Below are positions 59,032 to 60,223 of a DNA stretch of 60,223 bases, piece by piece (position 1 is the stretch's first letter; every line of letters begins with the position of its first letter). A program made the translations under genes and the position numbers. The notes beneath the pieces are model-generated. The model was not told the origin of the DNA. It worked only from the letters and a program-made list of their open reading frames with translations, and did not search any database. This DNA is from JAXHUE01 sp034189655 (GTDB lineage Bacteria; Chloroflexota; Dehalococcoidia; E44-bin15), in assembly GCA_034189655.1 (NCBI GenBank), contig JAXHUE010000009.1, positions 1-60,223 of the forward strand, written 5' to 3'.

Positions 59032-60103
59032 AGTGATAGTAGCTGGCGCAGCTCCCTTCCGATGATACCATGCACGGCCCTACCGGGTGCCCCGGCGTAC
59101 ACGCCCCGCCGAACAGGGGGCAGTCGGTGGGGGCGCTTACCCCGCGGAGGATATCGCCACAGATGCAGCCCGCGGCCTCGACGGTGGGGCCGGGGTCTAT
59201 CTCGAACACGCGCTCGGCATCGAAGGGGGCGAACTCCTCCTTGAGCGCAAGGCCGCTCCCGGGCACCGTGCCCATGCCCCGCCAGCTCGCTGCCGACGGC
59301 TCGAACACGGTATACATCACCTCCTGGGCCCGCAGGTTGCCCTCGGCGCTCACCCCGCGGCGATAGGCGACATCCACCGTCGGCTGGCCCTGCTCTAGCT
59401 GCTCTACCAGCATGGCGATGCACTGCAGCACGTCGAGGGGCTCGAAGCCGGAGACCACGCAGGCCAGGCCGTAGTCAGTCGCGGCGAACTCCCAGGCCTG
59501 GGCCCCGATGATGGCGCTCACGTGCCCGGGGCAGATGAGGCCATCGAGCCTCACCTCGCCGCTCTCGATGAGGGCCCGTATCACCGGCGGGCACAGCTTG
59601 TGCAGGGAGAGGACGCTGTAGTTGGCGAGCCCTCCCTCTCTCGCCTTGAGCACGGATGCGGCCACGGTGGGCGCCGTGGTCTCGAACCCTACGCCGAGGA
59701 AGCAGACGTGCCGCCCTCTGTTCTTCCTGGCGAGCTCGAGGGCGTCCATCGTGGAGTACACCACGCGTACGTCGGCACCATCGGCCCGGGCCTGGGAGAG
59801 CGAGGAGCGGCTCCCGGGCACCTTGAGCATGTCGCCGAAGGTGGCGACGATCACCCCCGGCTCCCCGGCGAGGGCTATCGCCTTGTCCAGGTCCTGGTTC
59901 GAGGTCACGCACACCGGGCAGCCGGGGCCGGAGAGCATCTCCACCGTGGGCGGCAGGAGCTGCCGAATGCCGTGCCTCATTATGGTGACGGTGTGGCCGC
60001 CGCAGAACTCCATCAGCCGCACGGGACGCCGGGACAGGCCGGCTATGCGGCCGACCAGGGCCTTCGCCAGCTCGGGGTCGCGGTACTCGTCTATGTACTT
60101 CAT
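59018..60103 (-). CDS. hypD: hydrogenase maturation protein HypD
   Basis: 361-residue 4Fe-4S scaffold for the Fe(CN)2CO group. Motifs: MEFCGGHTVTI (Cys34), SGPGCPVCVT, the GVGFETTAPT motif and C-terminal cluster cysteines CICGDILRG and CPLFGGAC. Length is normal. Starts at ATG 60103, one base before the hypC stop. Confidence 0.95.
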   Translation of the reverse strand: MKYIDEYRDPELAKALVGRIAGLSRRPVRLMEFCGGHTVTIMRHGIRQLLPPTVEMLSGPGCPVCVTSNQDLDKAIALAGEPGVIVATFGDMLKVPGSRSSLSQARADGADVRVVYSTMDALELARKNRGRHVCFLGVGFETTAPTVAASVLKAREGGLANYSVLSLHKLCPPVIRALIESGEVRLDGLICPGHVSAIIGAQAWEFAATDYGLACVVSGFEPLDVLQCIAMLVEQLEQGQPTVDVAYRRGVSAEGNLRAQEVMYTVFEPSAASWRGMGTVPGSGLALKEEFAPFDAERVFEIDPGPTVEAAGCICGDILRGVSAPTDCPLFGGACTPGHPVGPCMVSSEGSCASYYHYGTV

Positions 60104-60223
60104 CTACTCATCGAGCGATGCGATCTCGGCGAGGAGGCTCAGGGTCTCCTCGGCCTCCGCCTCATCGAGGACGTTTATGGCATAGCCGGTGTGGAGCAGC
60201 ACGTAGTCGCCCACCCTGACCTC
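60104..60223 (-). CDS. hypC: hydrogenase maturation chaperone HypC, 5' part outside the window
   Basis: The last 39 residues of HypC: VGDYVLLHTGYAINVLDEAE then ETLSLLAEIASLDE, followed by TAG. HypC partners HypD and escorts the iron complex to the large subunit; its N-terminal Cys lies beyond the window edge. Gene order hypC-hypD-hypE on the minus strand, tightly packed. Confidence 0.88.
   Translation of the reverse strand, partial: EVRVGDYVLLHTGYAINVLDEAEAEETLSLLAEIASLDE

Noticed and set aside
58102..59244. Long plus-strand frame over hypE
   Set aside because: HypE is complete with all motifs on the other strand; this frame has no recognisable protein.
1..60223. CRISPR arrays, transposases or integrase sites
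   Set aside because: No regularly spaced repeats, transposase motifs or terminal inverted repeats were seen.

Overview
The window reads as a GC-rich chromosomal stretch of a strictly anaerobic bacterium, most likely a Dehalococcoidia-like member of the Chloroflexota. This assignment is inference from gene content: an MvhADG-type NiFe hydrogenase, corrinoid-dependent MttB methyltransferases, an archaeal-type AglB/Stt3 oligosaccharyltransferase, ferredoxin-dependent 2-oxoacid oxidoreductase, benzoyl-CoA-reductase-like proteins, CaiB/BaiF CoA-transferases and selenium metabolism. There is no rRNA, no convincing tRNA, no CRISPR array and no transposase. One 100-base N gap (24751-24850) marks a scaffold join. 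Many transcription units are preceded by a good sigma-70-like promoter (TTGACA-like, 16-18 bases, TATAAT-like).

Layout. 83-6085: geranylgeranyl-reductase-like flavoprotein, a divergent B12 acyl-CoA mutase large subunit, a thiolase/DUF35 pair, a Cys-rich DUF3795 protein and a cupin. 6545-11652: a tight hydrogenase operon (small subunit, large subunit, NfnB/GltD-like flavoprotein with ferredoxin domain, maturation protease, MvhD). 12614-19026: a corrinoid methyl-transfer operon (MetH-type activation protein, MttB homologue, methyl-THF:corrinoid methyltransferase, second MttB homologue, corrinoid protein, SAM methyltransferase). 19533-23291: selenium-metabolism operon (TusA/YedF-like, NAXD/ribokinase-like, DUF3343, YedE) divergent from a LysR regulator. 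23315-31330: MFS exporter, two class III CoA-transferases, an ABC-2 exporter pair, a thiolase and a nitroreductase. 31526-32311: a GrdB/PrdB-type selenoprotein whose in-frame TGA at 32009-32011 is very probably selenocysteine. 32433-43879: a surface-glycan locus around AglB. 44116-47996: SDR, FabZ-like protein and a three-subunit 2-oxoacid:ferredoxin oxidoreductase. 48081-48908: a secreted protein with two 104-residue repeats. 49185-55254: two benzoyl-CoA reductase/2-hydroxyacyl-CoA dehydratase-like subunits, two acyl-CoA dehydrogenases and a winged-helix/ferredoxin fusion. 55279-60223: LLM oxidoreductase, coiled-coil protein, CDF transporter and hypE-hypD-hypC on the minus strand.

How they fit together (inference): H2 and 2-oxoacid oxidation feed low-potential electrons to ferredoxin and nucleotide pools, corrinoid enzymes move methyl groups from methylated amines to tetrahydrofolate, and CoA-transferases, acyl-CoA dehydrogenases, thiolases and the BCR-like pair handle acyl-CoA (possibly aromatic or alicyclic) oxidation. 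HypCDE mature the NiFe site of the hydrogenase. The yedE operon and the TGA-containing reductase are two parts of one selenium economy about 10 kb apart.
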